Part shown: positions 9,136 through 18,605 of the stretch, piece after piece
How the letters are laid out: every line of letters starts with the position of its first letter
Numbering within the stretch: position 1 is the first letter of the stretch
Origin: Verrucomicrobiota bacterium
GTDB lineage: Bacteria; Verrucomicrobiota; Verrucomicrobiia; Verrucomicrobiales; Akkermansiaceae
DNA: 64,000 bases
NCBI GenBank assembly: GCA_017301995.1
Contig: JAFLEH010000017.1
Coordinates: forward strand, 62,001-126,000
Direction: 5' to 3'
Notes under the pieces: model-generated
What the model was told of the DNA's origin: nothing
The model's database searches: none
What the model saw: only the letters and a program-made list of their open reading frames with translations
Position numbers and translations under genes: made by a program

Positions 9136-9387
9136 TCAGCCCTGCGCGCGCAGTTTTTTGTGGGCACCGTCGCAGAGCGGCGGATTGGCGGTGTGCTTGC
9201 ACTGGCACCACCAGACGGTGGTTTTTTCGGCGACTTCGAACTTCACGGGTTGGAAGCCGGTGCCTTTGTGGGAGCCGTCGCAAAACGGCTGATGCGCCGC
9301 CCGGCCGCAGGAACACCACCAGTGGGTTCCGGCTTCGACTTCGAGAGCGAGGGGCTTGGTATCGCAGATGTTGGGTTCCTGTGCCAT
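9136..9387 (-). CDS. Double CDGSH-type iron-sulfur domain protein
   Basis: 83 residues starting MAQEPNICDTK. Two CDGSH motifs are complete: CSCGRAAHQPFCDGSH and CQCKHTANPPLCDGAH, each with the C-X-C...C...H ligand set that binds a [2Fe-2S] cluster (three Cys, one His). Bacterial double-CDGSH proteins are small, soluble and of uncertain function, probably in redox or iron-sulfur transfer. A longer reading frame upstream (to 9588) lacks similarity to anything and overlaps the next small gene in another frame, so the internal ATG at 9385-9387 is preferred. It converges with the HzsA-like gene, the two stop codons being only a few bases apart. Confidence 0.88.
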   Translation of the reverse strand: MAQEPNICDTKPLALEVEAGTHWWCSCGRAAHQPFCDGSHKGTGFQPVKFEVAEKTTVWWCQCKHTANPPLCDGAHKKLRAQG

Positions 9388-9463
9388 GGGTGGAACTTGC
9401 CAAAAGCCACCCCGGACGCAACCGAAAAACGCCTCCCACCCTGAAATTCGCGGAGGGACCGCG

Positions 9464-9658
9464 CTACCGGGCAGCGGCCACGCCGGATTGGTCGTTTTCC
9501 GCGACCACGGCAGGGGTGTTCGGTTCCTGAACCCGCGAGCTTGCCGCGGCGCGGCGCTGGTTCGGGTATTGTTTCGGCGATTCCTCATGGACGAACGTCA
9601 CCCCCAACCACACGGCGAGGAGCAGGGCGGAACCGCAGACGAAACTTTTGACTTTCAT
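9464..9658 (-). CDS. Small membrane-anchored or secreted hypothetical protein
   Basis: 64 residues starting MKVKSFVCGSALLLAVWLG, with one N-terminal hydrophobic helix (about residues 5-21) behind positive charges, followed by a short polar, Pro/Gln/Asn-rich tail. This is the layout of a signal-anchor or small exported protein. No family is recognised. No good Shine-Dalgarno is visible before the ATG, which lowers confidence that the frame is expressed. It is in the same direction as the CDGSH gene, 76 bp upstream of its start. Confidence 0.45.
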   Translation of the reverse strand: MKVKSFVCGSALLLAVWLGVTFVHEESPKQYPNQRRAAASSRVQEPNTPAVVAENDQSGVAAAR

Positions 9659-9864
9659 GTGGGGGATATTTGGTGAAACCGGGGGAGGTTGATGAAAATC
9701 CGATGCGGATGTAAAGAATTATTTAAGAATCCTGAAGAATAATTTGCTCCGACGGCCCGGAGGTGTAAATGGGGGTTGTCGGATGGCTTGTCAACGGCTA
9801 CGTTGCCCGCCGCGGCGGCAAGGCCCGGTTTTTCACCACCTATCCATCCGTAACCACCACCAAT

Positions 9865-10698
9865 ATGGGAATTTTCAGCAAACCACTGCTCCAGCGGCGC
9901 GACCGCCGGGACGACCTGCCGGAGGGCCTTTGGATCAAGTGCCCCGATTGCGGGGCGATGATCCACACCCTCGAACTCCAGCAGAATCTCTACGTCTGCC
10001 AGAACTGCGACAACCATTTCCTGATGGATTCCCGCGATCGGATCACCCTGATCGCCGATCCGGGGAGTTTCGAGGAAACGGACGCGGGTCTTGTCAGCGC
10101 CAATCCGCTCGGGTTTCACGGTTATGCGGAAAAAACCGCCGACCTCAGGACCAAGACCGGGCTGGACGACGCGGTCGTGACCGGGCGGCTTGCCATCGGC
10201 GGGCACCCCGCCGCCATCGCGGTGATGGATTTCAAGTACTTCGCCGGGTCGATGGGTTCCGTGGTGGGAGAGAAGATCACCCGCACGGTGGAAATGGCCA
10301 TCGCCGAAAAGCGCGGGGTGATCATCGTTTCCGCTTCGTCGGGCGCGCGGATGCAGGAGGGGATGCTCTCGCTGATGCAGATGGCCAAGACCTGCGGGGC
10401 GCTGGCGCGGCTGTCCGAGGCCAAGCTGCCGTTCATTTCGATCCTGACCCACCCGACCACCGGCGGAGTGACCGCGTCGTTCGCGACCATCGGCGACGTG
10501 AATCTTGCCGAGCCGCGGTGCATGATCGGATTTGCGGGACCCCGCGTGGTCAAGGAAACCACCCATCAGAATTTGCCGCCGGGTTTCCAGACGGCCGAAT
10601 TCATGTTGGAACACGGTCTGGTGGATGCCATCGTGCGCAGGCACGAACTGCGCGCCAAGCTGATCGGGCTGTTGGGTTTCATGATGCCGGGAGCGTGA
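9865..10698 (+). CDS. accD: Acetyl-CoA carboxylase carboxyltransferase subunit beta
   Basis: 277 residues from the ATG of MGIFSKPLL. AccD with AccA transfers the carboxyl group from biotin to acetyl-CoA, the committed step of fatty acid synthesis. The N-terminal four-cysteine zinc ribbon is complete (Cys26, Cys29, Cys45, Cys48: CPDC and CQNC), followed by the crotonase-like carboxyltransferase fold with GSMGSVVGEKI, SSGARMQEGMLSLMQM and PTTGGVTASFA. An upstream in-frame ATG at 9769 would add 32 residues unlike AccD and is rejected. About 200 bp of AT-richer sequence before the gene may hold its promoter. murJ follows after 28 bp. Confidence 0.96.
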   Translation: MGIFSKPLLQRRDRRDDLPEGLWIKCPDCGAMIHTLELQQNLYVCQNCDNHFLMDSRDRITLIADPGSFEETDAGLVSANPLGFHGYAEKTADLRTKTGLDDAVVTGRLAIGGHPAAIAVMDFKYFAGSMGSVVGEKITRTVEMAIAEKRGVIIVSASSGARMQEGMLSLMQMAKTCGALARLSEAKLPFISILTHPTTGGVTASFATIGDVNLAEPRCMIGFAGPRVVKETTHQNLPPGFQTAEFMLEHGLVDAIVRRHELRAKLIGLLGFMMPGA

Positions 10699-10726
10699 CT
10701 CCGGTCGGCCAGGCGACTTTTGACGC

Positions 10727-12352
10727 ATGAGCGAACAATCGGGAAAACCGGAGTCCCAGGCCCGCTCGACCGGCGTGGTGTCGGTGGCCATTCTGATGAG
10801 CCGGGTGCTGGGATTGGTTAGGGACCAATTGCTGGCCGGGTGGTTCGGGACGAAGTTCGCGGGGATATTCACCGCGGCCTTCCGGACGCCCAACATGCTG
10901 AGGGATTTGTTCGCCGAAGGGGCTCTATCCACGGCTTTTGTCACCACCTTTAGCAAAACCATCAAGACCGATGGCGACGAAGCCGCGTGGGTATTGGCCC
11001 GGAAGATGCTGACGCTGACGTTTTTTTTCATGGTGTTCGTGGCGCTGGCCGGGGTGGCGCTGGCTCCGCTGCTGGTGCGTTTGCTGAATCCCGGATGGAA
11101 AAACGAGGAGAGTTACCGGCTGTGCATCTGGCTGGCCCAGGTGATGTATCCGTTCATCCTGATCGTTTCTCTAACCGCGCTGGTGATGGGAATGCTCAAC
11201 GCCAAGCGGGTGTTCTTCATTCCGGCGGTGGCCTCGGCGTTTTTCAATCTCGGCTGCATCGCCGGGGGGATCGCGCTGGCATGGCTGATGGATCCGGCGT
11301 TCGGCCATGGGCCGGTGGGCGAGCGGAGTCTAACCGCATTCGCGCTGGGAACGCTGATCGGGGGTGCGTTCCAGTTGCTGGTGCAGGTGCCGGCCCTGCG
11401 CAAGGTGGGGTTCCGGTTTTGGCCGGACTTCGGTTGGCGGACCGAGGGTGTGGCCGGGGTGCTACGGCTGATGTGGCCGTCCGTGCTGGCGGCCAGCGGC
11501 ACGCAGGTGAATGTGCTGCTCAATTCGATCTTCGCCTCCTACACGCCGGGTGGTGAGGCGGCGGCGGCGTGGCTGGGGTATGCCCAGCGGTTGCAGCAGT
11601 TACCGCTCGGGCTCTTCGGGGTGGCCGTGGCGACGGTAACCCTGCCCATGCTGTCCCGCCTGGCGACGGAGGGGATCACGGCGGCGTTTCGCACGACACT
11701 GGCGAAGGGCCTGCGGCTGGTCTTGTTTCTAACACTCCCCTGTGCGGTCGGGTTGGCGTTGTTAGGAAAGGAAATGGTGTCGGTGATTTTCGAACACGGA
11801 ATGTTCAATGCCCACGACACTCTGATGACGGCCGGGGCGCTTCAGGCCTACGCCTTCGGATTGGTGTTTTACGCGGCGGTGAAGGTGCTGCAGCCCGCGT
11901 TTTTCACCATCGACCGCCGCTTTGTGCCGCTGACGATCACCGGAGTCACGATCACGCTCAATCTGGTGCTCAACTCGGTGTCGGTATTTGTGTTAGGATG
12001 GGATCACCGGGCGCTGGCATGGTGTACGGCGCTCAATCTGGCGGTGAATTTCGCGTTGCTCTATCTGTGGATGGGGAAATTCGCCGACGGACTGGAAACC
12101 CGCGCGTTGTTGGGTTCGATAGGGCGCCTGGCGGTTGCCCTGTTTGGGCTTGCGGCGGTGTGCTGTGTGGCGAAGTTCACCATTCTGGCGGATTGGGAGC
12201 ACACCCGGTTGTTGGGTCGGGTGGTTTTCCTCGGCGGCACCGTGGCCTGCGCCGGAGTGGCCTATTTGTGGCTTGCCGGTCGCATGGGTGTGGAGGAAAC
12301 CGGCGAGTTTCTGAGCCTCCTGTCCCGGCGGATCGGTGGAAAACGGCCGTAA
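10727..12352 (+). CDS. murJ: Lipid II flippase MurJ (MviN family)
   Basis: 541 residues with around 14 hydrophobic segments. The N-terminal signature of MurJ is clear: VVSVAILMSRVLGLVRDQLLA, then FRTPNMLRDLFAEGALSTAFV, matching the conserved arginines and the RxPNxxRxLFaEGaxsxAFvP region. MurJ translocates lipid II across the inner membrane for peptidoglycan synthesis. The length is normal. A cell wall is therefore being made, consistent with the L,D-transpeptidase at 16637. It lies between accD and rlmN on the same strand with short gaps. Confidence 0.95.
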   Translation: MSEQSGKPESQARSTGVVSVAILMSRVLGLVRDQLLAGWFGTKFAGIFTAAFRTPNMLRDLFAEGALSTAFVTTFSKTIKTDGDEAAWVLARKMLTLTFFFMVFVALAGVALAPLLVRLLNPGWKNEESYRLCIWLAQVMYPFILIVSLTALVMGMLNAKRVFFIPAVASAFFNLGCIAGGIALAWLMDPAFGHGPVGERSLTAFALGTLIGGAFQLLVQVPALRKVGFRFWPDFGWRTEGVAGVLRLMWPSVLAASGTQVNVLLNSIFASYTPGGEAAAAWLGYAQRLQQLPLGLFGVAVATVTLPMLSRLATEGITAAFRTTLAKGLRLVLFLTLPCAVGLALLGKEMVSVIFEHGMFNAHDTLMTAGALQAYAFGLVFYAAVKVLQPAFFTIDRRFVPLTITGVTITLNLVLNSVSVFVLGWDHRALAWCTALNLAVNFALLYLWMGKFADGLETRALLGSIGRLAVALFGLAAVCCVAKFTILADWEHTRLLGRVVFLGGTVACAGVAYLWLAGRMGVEETGEFLSLLSRRIGGKRP

Positions 12353-12454
12353 GGCGATAGGCCCGGAGCACGGATCCCGGCGCGTCCGCGTTTCCTCCGG
12401 TTGCAAAACACCGGCCGGTGTGTCAGGCTGGGCGCGCGTTCCACTCACCGAAAC

Positions 12455-13525
12455 ATGTCCGACTCCGCGCCACGTTCGATCCATGACTTGGGGCCTGCCG
12501 CGCTGAGGCAGGAACTCCTGGCCGACGGCGTGGCCGGGGCTCACGCCAAGCCGTTCTGGCGGGCGCTTTACCGCGAGCCTGAGGCTGCGGATCTGGCGGC
12601 TGCCGGGTTTCCCGGACCGCTGCGCCGCTGGGTGGAGTCGAATGTCGGGCCGGGGAAACGGTTCTATCCGGACGCACCGGAAGTGGCGGACGAATCGGTT
12701 AGCAGCGATGGTCTGACGCGCAAGTTTCTCCTGCGTTTGCGGGACGGTGAGATGATAGAAACCGTGCTGATGCGCTACGACGGCAGGCTCACCGCGTGTG
12801 TCAGCACCCAGGCGGGCTGTGCGATGGGTTGTGTGTTCTGCGCCACGGGGCAGATGGGATTCCGGCGTCATCTGCGGCCGGGAGAAATCATCGCCCAGGT
12901 GTTGTTGGCGCGGCGGGTGTTCCGCCGGGTGTTTCCCAACCAGCGCTTGCGCAATCTGGTGCTGATGGGCATGGGCGAACCGCTGCACAACTACGATGCG
13001 GTGATGGCCGCGCTTGATACCGTTTCCGATACGGCGGGGATCGGGATCGGCCCATCGAAAATCTCCATCAGCACGGTGGGAGTGGTGCCGGGAATCCTGC
13101 GGCTGGCCACGGAACCGAAACCGTATCGTCTGGCGGTCAGTTTGCACGGCGCCACCCAGTCCGAGCGCCACGCGCTGGTGCCGGTGGCGGGGAAATGGAC
13201 TCTATCCGAGCTGATGGACGCGTGCCGCCACTACGGCGCAAGCACCGGACGGCGGATCTTTTTCGAGTGGACGCTGGTGGCCGGGCGCAACGATTCGGCG
13301 GAAACCGCGGAACGCCTGGTGGAGTTGCTGCGCGGGATCGACGCCCACGTCAACCTGATCCCGCTCAATCCGACCCACGGGTTCGCTGGTGCCGCAAGCC
13401 GGGCGGGTTTCGCGTTCCAACAGGTTTTGCGCGCGGCCGGCATTCCGGCGACCTTGCGCCAGCGCCGGGGGATCGATGTGGCCGCCGGCTGCGGGCAGTT
13501 GAGGCAACGCGCGGTGGGCGGTTAG
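12455..13525 (+). CDS. rlmN: Dual-specificity 23S rRNA / tRNA adenine C2-methyltransferase
   Basis: 356 residues from the ATG at 12455 (the open frame extends 18 codons further up without family similarity). The radical-SAM cluster motif is Cys122, Cys126, Cys129 in GCAMGCVFCATGQMGF. Further RlmN motifs are LVLMGMGEPLHNYD, ISTVG and LAVSLHGATQSER. The cysteine near the C-terminus (VAAGCGQL) is at the place of the methyl-carrying catalytic cysteine. RlmN methylates A2503 of 23S rRNA and A37 of some tRNAs. The Cfr paralogue is unlikely because the motif set is that of the housekeeping enzyme. The 3' end overlaps the convergent gene by 4 bp. Confidence 0.93.
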   Translation: MSDSAPRSIHDLGPAALRQELLADGVAGAHAKPFWRALYREPEAADLAAAGFPGPLRRWVESNVGPGKRFYPDAPEVADESVSSDGLTRKFLLRLRDGEMIETVLMRYDGRLTACVSTQAGCAMGCVFCATGQMGFRRHLRPGEIIAQVLLARRVFRRVFPNQRLRNLVLMGMGEPLHNYDAVMAALDTVSDTAGIGIGPSKISISTVGVVPGILRLATEPKPYRLAVSLHGATQSERHALVPVAGKWTLSELMDACRHYGASTGRRIFFEWTLVAGRNDSAETAERLVELLRGIDAHVNLIPLNPTHGFAGAASRAGFAFQQVLRAAGIPATLRQRRGIDVAAGCGQLRQRAVGG

Positions 13526-16194
13526 GGCGCGATGAGATAATAAGCGGTGTCAGGGCGGAGGGTGATCCGTGCGGCGTTTCCGGCGGGTTCGAGCGGATAG
13601 CCGTTGGCATCGAGCGGGGTGACTTTCAGCCGGTTCGCGTCCGGACGTGTCAGACCGACCGTTCCACCCGCTTCCCGGATGAACCATGGATCCTGGCCGA
13701 GCCGGGTGATGCGGAATCGCCCCCCGTCCAGCGGATCCGCACCGAATCCGGCGGGCTGCTCCTCGGTCATGACCTGAAGCAGCATCCTGCCGGATTGGGC
13801 CAGCGGTTTTCCATCGAGACTCACCAGCACCACCGCCGCGAGGTCCAGGCCGGTGCGGATGGAAACATCGGTTAGCCTGGCGTCTCCGGCGGCCCGCAGA
13901 TCGCCCACCAGGCCTTGGGCGCGCGGACTATCAATCCGCAGCAGGCGCTTGCCGTAGTCCCACACCAACTGGCGGTTGGAGCTGGTCACGGTCTGCGCCT
14001 TGGAGTCGATGAACCGCGAAAGATCGGTGATCTCGGCGGCCCCCGGCTTGTCGGTTAGGTCGAGCCGCGTGCGGCCCACCAGATGGATCCGCGGGTCGAT
14101 GGAAGCAACGGCGGAGGTGCCTCCATTGCGCGGAACATCGGCGGCGCGAAGCGCGTCGAGGTTGGCGTTCCGGCCGAAAGGCGAGCCCTTGAGCGCGGTT
14201 GCGTCGGTTAGGGAAAGCGGCACGCGGGCCATTAGTGCGCCCTCGTCGATCCACCCCGACCGATAGATCATGGCGGCGGCCGGAAATTGGCCCATCATCA
14301 CCGGACTCATGAGGGTCCACGGTTGCATGAAGAATCCCGGTTTCACATGCCACTCCGCCGAATCGAGCGCGAAGTGAACGATCGCGTCGCTTCCTTGCAG
14401 GGCGCCGTAAGCCGCGTAGATCAGCGGGGCCTCGGTGCGGAAACGGTTGGGGCGGGGGAAGGTGGTTTCCGAAATCATCGAGGGCATGCCGTTGATCTTC
14501 AGATCGAATGCCGGATGGGAGAAATCCCTCGGTTTTCCGGGTTCCGGCGGGTCGAAGGCCAGCGCACTGCGGTGGGTGAACACATGACCCTCGCGGATCG
14601 ACCAGGCCGAGTCCTGCCCTTCCAGCAAACCGCCGTAGTAACCGTGGCGGTCGATGAAATCCCCCGGCGTGTAGCTCGCCCGTTCGAGCGGGCCGAGGAT
14701 CACGTCGTTGGCGGTGATCCAGTTGGAGGCGGTGACGAGACCCTTGAATCCGAGCGACCGCAGGTGGGCGGTTTCGTCCTGATAGAACGCCCGCTGTTCC
14801 GCGAAGAGAAACGCGGCGGTGTCCTTGTCGCGCGGCGTGCGATCGGTGAAAACCTGATAGAGCGGGCGGAATGCCAGCCGGTCCGCCGTATCGCGCGGCA
14901 GTTTCATGCCGTTCCACGCCTTGATCGCGGCATCGACTCCGCCATGGCGGCCGGCGGCCCAGGTGGCGAAGCGTTTTTCCAGCATCGCAAGCTGCTTTTC
15001 CGGCAGATTCTTCGCGTCGAAGGTCCAGAAGAAATACGAATCCTCATTGACCAATTCGGCACCCATCAGCGCGGTGTCATCGGTGAGTTTCTTGCCGTCC
15101 GGCCCCGGTGTAGTTAGGAGATCGCGCCACCATGACCGATAGAGCGCGCGGAACTCCGGGTTGAAATACAGCGCGGCGAACGGGTGGGATTTCCCATCGT
15201 ATCCGTCCAGCGCCGGGTGGCCGGGTTCCGGCGTGAACCACAGCGGGAAATAGATCGACACGTGCGTGTAGATGCCCTCCGCTTTCATCGCGGCCACCAC
15301 CGCGCGGATGCGTTCCGCGGATTCGGGTTTGAACCGCCCGGTCTGGCGGTCAAACACGGCGCCGTGGACGCGGACCAGGTTGACGCCGTGTTTTGCCAGC
15401 ATCCGGGCACAGCGCCTGAGGTCCTCGCCGCGCAGATTTTCCGGCGGACCATTGACCGCCCAGAAGCGCACCGGTTTCCCCGATCCGAGCACGAAGCGCC
15501 CGTCGGCCACGCGAACCCTGCCTGACTCGCCGGCGGTCTTCTCGTTGAGCGCCCGTAGGTCGATCGGTGACGGATTGAACGGATCGGCCGGAGGGTTCCA
15601 CGGGACCCAACCTTGTTGGGCGGCGGCGAGTTTCGCCTGATGGTCGCGTATTTCACCGGGCTTGAGTTTGCCGGACGGCTGGAACGGTGCTTTGGTTAGG
15701 GCGAAACAATCCAACATGCCGTGCCGGTGGTTCTCGCTTTCCATGCGGAACCGGATCTCGTTTTGCCCGGATCTCATACCGACCTGACCCGGGCTGCACC
15801 AGCACAGAAACCTCAGGTCGGGCTTGTCATCTGCGGCGATGTTCACGGTGTCGGCTTGGCCGAGGGTGAAATCGACCGGCTTGAACGGAGCGCCGTTGAT
15901 GGAGAACGAGAGCTTGGATTGGATGGGATTGGCCCGGATCCAGAAATGGTAGCGGCCATCGGCCACGCCATCGATCCGATAGGTCAGTTCGCAGGCCCGC
16001 TCGTCGGACCAGTGGGAAATGAAATCACCTCCGGAAAGCAGATCGGTTTTGACCTTGTCATACCACCAAGGATGCCGGACGGCGTCGGAGGCGGCGGGTT
16101 TCTCGCCTTCCACCCAGTGCCAATCGGACGCGGCGGAGGACAACATCGGGAGCGCGGAAATCAAAATCGCCAGACGGAAACGCATGGGGACCAT
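13522..16194 (-). CDS. Secreted glycoside-hydrolase-like protein (cellulase/GH5-type TIM barrel)
   Basis: About 890 residues with a signal peptide (MRFRLAILISALPMLSSA; the start could be the ATG at 16194 or the one three codons later at 16185). The first ~190 residues look like a beta-sandwich carbohydrate-binding or ligand module (WHWVEGEKPAASD..., W-rich). A TIM-barrel segment then begins with PVRFWAVNGPP and RCARMLAKHGVNLVRVHG, typical of clan GH-A enzymes. ELVNEDSYFFW near residue 380 is at the place of the acid/base glutamate. The C-terminal ~250 residues are beta-rich. Extracytoplasmic polysaccharide degradation is inferred; the exact GH family and substrate are not identified. It is convergent with rlmN. 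Confidence 0.7.
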   Translation of the reverse strand: MVPMRFRLAILISALPMLSSAASDWHWVEGEKPAASDAVRHPWWYDKVKTDLLSGGDFISHWSDERACELTYRIDGVADGRYHFWIRANPIQSKLSFSINGAPFKPVDFTLGQADTVNIAADDKPDLRFLCWCSPGQVGMRSGQNEIRFRMESENHRHGMLDCFALTKAPFQPSGKLKPGEIRDHQAKLAAAQQGWVPWNPPADPFNPSPIDLRALNEKTAGESGRVRVADGRFVLGSGKPVRFWAVNGPPENLRGEDLRRCARMLAKHGVNLVRVHGAVFDRQTGRFKPESAERIRAVVAAMKAEGIYTHVSIYFPLWFTPEPGHPALDGYDGKSHPFAALYFNPEFRALYRSWWRDLLTTPGPDGKKLTDDTALMGAELVNEDSYFFWTFDAKNLPEKQLAMLEKRFATWAAGRHGGVDAAIKAWNGMKLPRDTADRLAFRPLYQVFTDRTPRDKDTAAFLFAEQRAFYQDETAHLRSLGFKGLVTASNWITANDVILGPLERASYTPGDFIDRHGYYGGLLEGQDSAWSIREGHVFTHRSALAFDPPEPGKPRDFSHPAFDLKINGMPSMISETTFPRPNRFRTEAPLIYAAYGALQGSDAIVHFALDSAEWHVKPGFFMQPWTLMSPVMMGQFPAAAMIYRSGWIDEGALMARVPLSLTDATALKGSPFGRNANLDALRAADVPRNGGTSAVASIDPRIHLVGRTRLDLTDKPGAAEITDLSRFIDSKAQTVTSSNRQLVWDYGKRLLRIDSPRAQGLVGDLRAAGDARLTDVSIRTGLDLAAVVLVSLDGKPLAQSGRMLLQVMTEEQPAGFGADPLDGGRFRITRLGQDPWFIREAGGTVGLTRPDANRLKVTPLDANGYPLEPAGNAARITLRPDTAYYLIAP

Positions 16195-16636
16195 ACTCGC
16201 CGGAGACGGATGGTTTTTCAACATGGGGCCAAGGCCGACGTGTTCTGGCGATGGGATGCGCGTGTATCCCGAATTCCGATGCTGAAAGCTTTGGTGTGGC
16301 CCCATTTGACCGCTAGCCTTCCGAGTAACTTGCGAGTTCCCGGAGCCGATGAGGTGCTTGTAGCGGTGCTCTGTGAGCGTCGATGCCAGAGCATCGCAAA
16401 GGCAGGTTTTTACGGTCCATCACAGCGGTTTCAGCGCTTCAGCGGTTCATCGGGGCCACATTTTATCCTTCAACTTCGGAATTCGGGATCAATGGGTTGG
16501 TAAGATCGGATGGTGATATCCCATCAGGTGAACGGTCCGGTCGTCTCTCGTGTAGGATCCCTGAGGGACCCCGGCGAATTTCCCCAATCCGGACGCTTGA
16601 CCGCAGGGGGAGAGGCGAGTAAATTCGCCGCGCGAA
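16195..16636. other. Intergenic stretch with a degenerate repeat copy
   Basis: No supported gene. At 16359-16382 there is a degenerate relative of the element at 4579-4967 (TGTAGCGGTGCTC..TGAGCGTCG), again with the CGCTC/GAGCG-type hairpin partly preserved. Around 16550-16575 lies an imperfect inverted repeat (ggatccct / agggacc). This region must also hold the divergent promoters of the glycosidase-like gene and the L,D-transpeptidase gene. An open frame at 16383-16622 has no recognisable features. Confidence 0.5.
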
Positions 16637-17269
16637 ATGAAATATCAGGGAATCCAAACAATCGCGTTTTTGTTGGCCGGGGGCGCTGTTTTGGCGCTTT
16701 CGTCCTGTTTCAATTCACGTCCGCCCGGCTACGATTACCTATCGGACGTGGGCGGACCGGTCAAGCGTCAGGCGTCAGGCGGACCCTATCACAAGCCGCC
16801 GGCGATTCCGGATGACGTCTCCTACTGGGACGGCGATGGCGTGCCCGGCAAGCCGCTCATCAAGATCAACCGCACCCAGCAGAAGGCGTTCTTTTACAAG
16901 GGCGGGGTGCTCGTCGGAGTGTCCAGAATCTCCAGTGGCGACGAGGACCACGGAACGCCGAAGGGCACCTACAAGATCACCGAGAAGATCAAGGATCACC
17001 GCTCCACCGTTTACGGGATTTTCCGCGACAAGACCACCGGACAAACCGTGAACGACGATGTGGACCTGCGGAAAGACAAGGTTCCGCCGGGTGCCGAATA
17101 TGTGGGTGCGCCGATGCCCAACTACATGCGCTTCAACGGCGCGGTGGGCATGCACACCGGATTCCTCCCCGGCTACGCCGCGTCCCACGGATGCGTCCGG
17201 ATGCCCCACCAGATGGCGGAGAAGTTCTTCGAGAACGTCAACGTGGGGACTCCGGTGATCGTGGAGTAG
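16637..17269 (+). CDS. L,D-transpeptidase (YkuD) lipoprotein
   Basis: 210 residues. The N-terminus has a lipoprotein signal peptide ending in a lipobox (LALSSC, Cys at about 24). The YkuD catalytic domain starts near residue 72 (PLIKINRTQQKAFFYKGG). The active-site signature is intact: a His in GMHTG near residue 167, then SHGCVRM with the nucleophile Cys186. L,D-transpeptidases form 3-3 crosslinks in peptidoglycan or attach proteins to it; this one would act from the envelope side of the cytoplasmic or outer membrane. The 3' end overlaps the convergent gene by about 32 bp. Confidence 0.93.
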   Translation: MKYQGIQTIAFLLAGGAVLALSSCFNSRPPGYDYLSDVGGPVKRQASGGPYHKPPAIPDDVSYWDGDGVPGKPLIKINRTQQKAFFYKGGVLVGVSRISSGDEDHGTPKGTYKITEKIKDHRSTVYGIFRDKTTGQTVNDDVDLRKDKVPPGAEYVGAPMPNYMRFNGAVGMHTGFLPGYAASHGCVRMPHQMAEKFFENVNVGTPVIVE

Positions 17270-18407
17270 CCGCCAACACCGCGCGGATTTCGGTTCTCGC
17301 ATCTTCGTGGCGCAGGGTGGCGTCAAGAACGCCCACAGATGCGTGAAAACAGGTGGCAGCCAGGGATTCTTCGTCAGGCTTGTTCTTTGCGAACCGCTCC
17401 TTGGCTGTTTGTTCGTAGTCCGTGATGCCCGCGGCGGTGATTGCGGTTAGGACGGTGCCGGAGGGGGCAAGGAGCCGATGTTGGAGATCTTCGCACAACG
17501 CCAGGCGGTTGCGGGAGGCGAACGCGCGGGCCGAGGATCTCAGCTTGGGCAGAGCTACCTCGGGTGGGGGAGTTGGTTTTTCCAGAAGCCGGTCGATCAG
17601 CCGAAGCGATTGGTTGCGCTCGTGCCGGAGAACCGCGGCCAACTCCTCGCCCAGCGAGCGTTTTCTGAATTCGAGCGCGGTTAACAGTCGGGAGCGGATG
17701 GAGGCATCTCCGACTGGAGAGTTTGAGAACTGCTTGAGCGATTGAAACGCCTTCGCCTCGAAACCGGCTCCGATCACCATTGGCAGGAAAGACGGATTCT
17801 CCCGGAGTTTGGCGCCGAGGTCCAGCAGCAGTTCGATGTCCCCGGCGAATCTATCGGAATCGCCGGCGCTCAGTGCCGCGCAGGCGTGAGCCTGGATGGC
17901 ATCGGATACCGCACTGAGCGTTTTCAGTTCCGGAATTAGCGGTGGATGGTCCGGATCGAGATTGATGGAAACGCGGCAAAACGGGCGCTTCGCGGCCTCG
18001 CGGATCGCGTCGAGGTCGTCGGCGGAGGCCGAATAGTGGTCCAGAACGGCCTTTGCCAGTTCGGGAGCCATCAGACGGTTCTCGTCGATGTCCCAATCGT
18101 TGTATCCCTCAATCCGAGCGGGCGAGAGCCGTTCGATTACGACATCGGACGGATCGGGATTGTTGGCAAACCACGGGTGCTTCAGGACGTCTTCCCGATC
18201 ATCGGCCTTCGGTGGTTTGGAAACCGCGAAATTCTCTCCCTTTCGCTCCCATTCCGTCCGAAATGCCCGCCACTTGGCCTCCCATCGGCGGGCCTGGAAT
18301 TCGAGAACCAGCGAGCCAACCAGTCCCGCGACTACCGCAATCACACCGAGAATCAGGAGGGCTCGGGCGGTCCGATGTCGCTTAAGCCCGAAATCGGAAG
18401 TTGGCAT
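17238..18407 (-). CDS. Single-pass membrane-anchored hypothetical protein
   Basis: 389 residues from the ATG of MPTSDFGLKRHRTAR. One strong transmembrane helix (ALLILGVIAVVAGLVGSLVLEF) follows a basic N-terminus. The remainder is soluble and largely helical, with many Leu/Ala/Glu-rich segments and no recognised motif. Upstream in-frame ATGs at 18418, 18422 and 18494 would add residues encoded by AT-rich, terminator-like DNA and are not preferred. Verrucomicrobia have many proteins of this layout (short cytosolic tail, one helix, long helical periplasmic domain); function unknown. It overlaps the convergent L,D-transpeptidase gene at the 3' end. Confidence 0.7.
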   Translation of the reverse strand: MPTSDFGLKRHRTARALLILGVIAVVAGLVGSLVLEFQARRWEAKWRAFRTEWERKGENFAVSKPPKADDREDVLKHPWFANNPDPSDVVIERLSPARIEGYNDWDIDENRLMAPELAKAVLDHYSASADDLDAIREAAKRPFCRVSINLDPDHPPLIPELKTLSAVSDAIQAHACAALSAGDSDRFAGDIELLLDLGAKLRENPSFLPMVIGAGFEAKAFQSLKQFSNSPVGDASIRSRLLTALEFRKRSLGEELAAVLRHERNQSLRLIDRLLEKPTPPPEVALPKLRSSARAFASRNRLALCEDLQHRLLAPSGTVLTAITAAGITDYEQTAKERFAKNKPDEESLAATCFHASVGVLDATLRHEDARTEIRAVLAATPRSPESPR

Positions 18408-18441
18408 AACCCGTGCATTCATTTTTTCTACTGAGGAACTG

Positions 18442-18470
18442 AAAATCACTGATTCCACTGAAGTGATTTT
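18442..18470 (-). terminator. Putative transcription terminator of the tig-clpP-clpX operon
   Basis: A perfect 9-bp inverted repeat AAAATCACT / AGTGATTTT with an 11-nt loop lies about 135 bp past the clpX stop. Runs of A precede it and runs of T follow it on either strand, so it could act in both directions. The stem is GC-poor, which weakens the call. Confidence 0.5.
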
Positions 18471-18605
18471 TGATTTTTGGGAAATCCTTCCCATTCATCA
18501 ATCGGTGCTTTCCCATGTTTCACCAAAAAATCAGTTTCCTCAGTGGTTCCCAGTCTCTCAGTGGTAAATCGAGCGTCCAAACTTCCCTGAACTTCGGATT
18601 TCGGG

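Noticed and set aside
17238..18494. Longer version of the membrane-anchored hypothetical (start at 18494)
   Set aside because: The extension is encoded by AT-rich DNA containing the putative clpX-operon terminator and lacks a plausible start signal.
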